NCBI GenBank assembly: GCA_025454405.1 | Contig: JALOON010000011.1 | Coordinates: 1-64,000 of the forward strand | Source of the DNA: Oscillatoriaceae cyanobacterium Prado104 | GTDB taxonomy: Bacteria; Cyanobacteriota; Cyanobacteriia; Cyanobacteriales; Microcoleaceae | Reading direction: 5' to 3' | DNA: 64,000 nt | Translations under genes and position numbers: made by a program | Notes under the pieces: generated by a model | Told to the model about the DNA's origin: nothing | The model's database searches: none | Seen by the model: only the letters and a program-made list of their open reading frames with translations | Shown: piece by piece, positions 62,521 to 64,000 of the stretch | Layout of the letters: the number at the start of each line of letters is the position of its first letter | Numbering within the stretch: the first letter of the stretch is position 1

Positions 62521-62695
62521 AGGGGCGGGTTCGCCAACCATTGATAATAAAAACCGACAATCTCAAAAACCCGCCCCCACCCCACGACAAATCACTGAAA
62601 TTTTGTACCATTCTCAATCGGGGGATTTTTCATAGGAGATGGCGGGTGTATCTAACTTGTTTGCAAGCTTTAAGGTTGTTGGCGAACTCGCCCCT
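62521..62695. mobile_element. 175-bp element with 18-bp inverted ends
   Basis: AGGGGCGGGTTCGCCAAC (62521-62538) and GTTGGCGAACTCGCCCCT (62678-62695) pair at 17 of 18 positions. Inside lies AAAACCCGCCCCCACCCCACGAC, and a related piece occurs at 40254-40320. No transposase frame; a short 89-codon frame across it is not believed to be a gene. MITE-like. Confidence 0.6.
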
Positions 62696-62799
62696 AAAAG
62701 TTATTGAAAATGATGCAAGATATCGGAGCTACCTCATAACCCATATTAATTGGGGAAGATATTCAACATCGTACCATCAATATTATAAAATGAACAAAA

Positions 62800-63537
62800 A
62801 TGAAAGATGAAAAAATGACAGCCGATCGCCCGAAAGTAGATTATGAAACAGCCTGGGACAGTTACGCCCAACAGTGGCAGCAAATCAATCCTCAACTCGC
62901 CCATCTTGGCGATGAATGGATCGGAAAAGCTGCAGGCGCTGCTAACTCCCTAACCGAATACGAAGCGCTAATCGAACAGCAATTCATCGCACCTTACATC
63001 AAAAAAGAACATACTGTTTTAGAAATTGGCATCGGCGGCGGAAAAACAGGCGCTTTGCTGCTAAAATACTGCGATCGACTCATTTGTGCCGACATTTCCA
63101 GTCAAATGCTGCAAGCCACCCGAGATCGCTTGGGGACCGATCGAGTTGCCTATGTCAAACTCGACGGTTTAACATTAGATAGCATCGCTCCAAATTCGGC
63201 CGATGTTTGCTTTTGTTACGATACAATGGTACATGTAGAGCCAGTAGATATATTCAACTATCTAACTCGAATTCCCAAACTGTTGCGGGGCGATCGAATT
63301 TGCGTTTTTCATCACTCCAATATCCTCAGCGAATTGGGCTGGCAAAAGTTCGCCAGCGAATGGGATAAAAACTTGCTGGCAGGCAGGGACGGCACCGCAT
63401 TTTCAGTTATGACTGACTCGATTATGGAAAAATTTCTCACTCATTTAAACTATGAAATACTCCTGAAAAACACGACCTCAGTCCCGCGAGATTGCGTCTG
63501 GATCTGCAAAGCACCATTAATTGGTAAGGAGTTTTGA
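62800..63537 (+). CDS. SAM-dependent class I methyltransferase
   Basis: 245 residues from ATG 62800; ATG 62815 (MTADRPKVDYE) is a good alternative and neither has a clear ribosome site. Motif I VLEIGIGGGKTGALLLKY near 72, motif II ICADISSQMLQATRDRL near 94, VAYVKLDGLTLDSIAPNSADVCFCYDTMVHV (motifs post-I and III) and LRGDRICVFHHSN. The target is unknown; location between a glycosyltransferase fusion and a GT4 gene suggests a sugar or glycan. Confidence 0.88.
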   Translation: MKDEKMTADRPKVDYETAWDSYAQQWQQINPQLAHLGDEWIGKAAGAANSLTEYEALIEQQFIAPYIKKEHTVLEIGIGGGKTGALLLKYCDRLICADISSQMLQATRDRLGTDRVAYVKLDGLTLDSIAPNSADVCFCYDTMVHVEPVDIFNYLTRIPKLLRGDRICVFHHSNILSELGWQKFASEWDKNLLAGRDGTAFSVMTDSIMEKFLTHLNYEILLKNTTSVPRDCVWICKAPLIGKEF

Positions 63538-63551
63538 GTTGTGAATTTTGA

Positions 63552-63653
63552 GTTTTGAGTTAAAGACAGTTCTTAATTCAAAACTCAAAACTTAAAACTT
63601 AGAAATTCCCCTGGTAAGGAGTTTTGAGTTAAAGACAATTCTTAATTCAAAAC
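63552..63653. repeat. Copies 3 and 4 of the 33-bp imperfect palindrome
   Basis: Copies at 63552-63584 and 63621-63653, differing at one loop base, inside GTTTTGA repeats between the methyltransferase and the last gene. A CTTCCTTATTCCTTC tract precedes the next start codon. Confidence 0.85.
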
Positions 63654-63699
63654 TCAAAACTTAAAACTCAGAACTTTCCCTCTTCCTTATTCCTTCACA

Positions 63700-64000
63700 A
63701 TGAAAGCATTATTTCTCCATCCAAACTTTCCCGCACAGTACCGCCACATTATCACAGCTTTAGGTCAAAATCCCAAAAATCAAATAGTTTTTGGCACTAA
63801 AAACGAACGGCCGGAATGGAACATTCCCGGAGTTCGCAAAGCAGTTTTTACCCCCAGCCGGGAACCCCACCCCAGCACGCACCAATACGTTCGCCCTTTA
63901 GAAAGTGCCGTCATCTACGGGCAAGCCGTATTTAGAATGGCAGAACAACTCAAATCCGAAGGTTTTGTACCGGATATTATTTGCGGGCATTCCGGCTGGG
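63700..64000 (+). CDS. N-terminal part of a GT4-type glycosyltransferase, cut by the window edge
   Basis: Open from ATG 63700 to the window end (100 codons). The start MKALFLHPNFPAQYRHIITALGQ followed by IVFGTKNERPEW, then PHPSTHQYVRPLESAVIYGQAV and VPDIICGHSGW matches the acceptor-side N-terminal domain of GT4 enzymes in cyanobacterial surface-glycan clusters. The donor-binding half lies outside. Confidence 0.88.
   Translation, partial: MKALFLHPNFPAQYRHIITALGQNPKNQIVFGTKNERPEWNIPGVRKAVFTPSREPHPSTHQYVRPLESAVIYGQAVFRMAEQLKSEGFVPDIICGHSGW

Noticed and set aside
62541-62810. 89-codon plus-strand frame before the methyltransferase
   Set aside because: Spans the inverted-repeat element 62521-62695 and overlaps the methyltransferase start; no protein-like features.

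Overview
The window looks like chromosomal DNA of a filamentous, non-heterocystous cyanobacterium of the Microcoleus/Oscillatoria/Phormidium kind. Reasons: the octamer GCGATCGC (HIP1) and its GATCGAT variants are very frequent; spacers are full of heptameric and similar short tandem repeats (AATTGGG, CAGTTGA, GTTTTGA, GGAAGAA types) and of palindromic repeat families typical of these genomes; and the gene content (glnN-type glutamine synthetase under an NtcA-type promoter, a Tab2/Atab2 protein, large PAS-rich chemoreceptor, pentapeptide protein) fits. The genus is an inference from style, not from a marker gene.

Layout. 1-370: the 3' end of an IS200/IS605-type tnpB and its downstream hairpin. 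371-6341: UvrD-like helicase, DUF4349 lipoprotein, a small UPF0175 operon and a short-lid DnaK paralog. 6342-7900: decayed coding debris, then an NtcA-type promoter and a repeat-rich leader for glnN (7902-10076), followed by three perfect hairpins. 10581-18192: HAD hydrolase, SGNH esterase fusion, TldE/PmbA-type protein, Tab2, an ABC sugar permease and a BMP-type lipoprotein, followed by a 302-bp MITE with a perfect target-site duplication. 19337-24313 (minus): the conserved block rplS - tRNA-Trp - secE - nusG - rplK - rplA - rplJ - rplL, interrupted between rplA and rplJ by three 146-bp tandem repeats. 24381-31270: Pit phosphate permease, GT4, an orphan ZorC-like (EH signature) candidate and a sugar-binding lipoprotein.

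31388-38674 is a chemotaxis-like operon: CheY-type regulator, CheW, and a 2061-residue receptor with an ethylene-receptor-like membrane module, about 12 PAS domains, a HAMP-like segment and an MCP signalling domain. 38811-51953: fluoride channel CrcB, macro-domain protein, HtpX-type protease, a duplicated helical protein, BMP-type permease, orphan HicB, class II aldolase, Tex, pentapeptide protein, RuvB and several small unknown genes including a tight three-gene operon at 51173-51953.

52642-64000 is a surface-polysaccharide cluster: a Wzm-type permease broken by a deletion/frameshift, an intact Wzt-type ATPase with sugar-binding tail, two methyltransferases, a 1.8-kilo-residue protein combining sulfotransferase, coiled coil and three glycosyltransferase modules, and the start of another GT4 enzyme.

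The most interesting points are the ETR1-like multi-PAS chemoreceptor, the orphan ZorC-like gene, the broken exporter in an otherwise intact glycan cluster, a double-hairpin repeat whose stems covary, simple spacer repeats inserted in frame in two genes, and a tandem repeat in the ribosomal operon whose units resemble the end of rplA.
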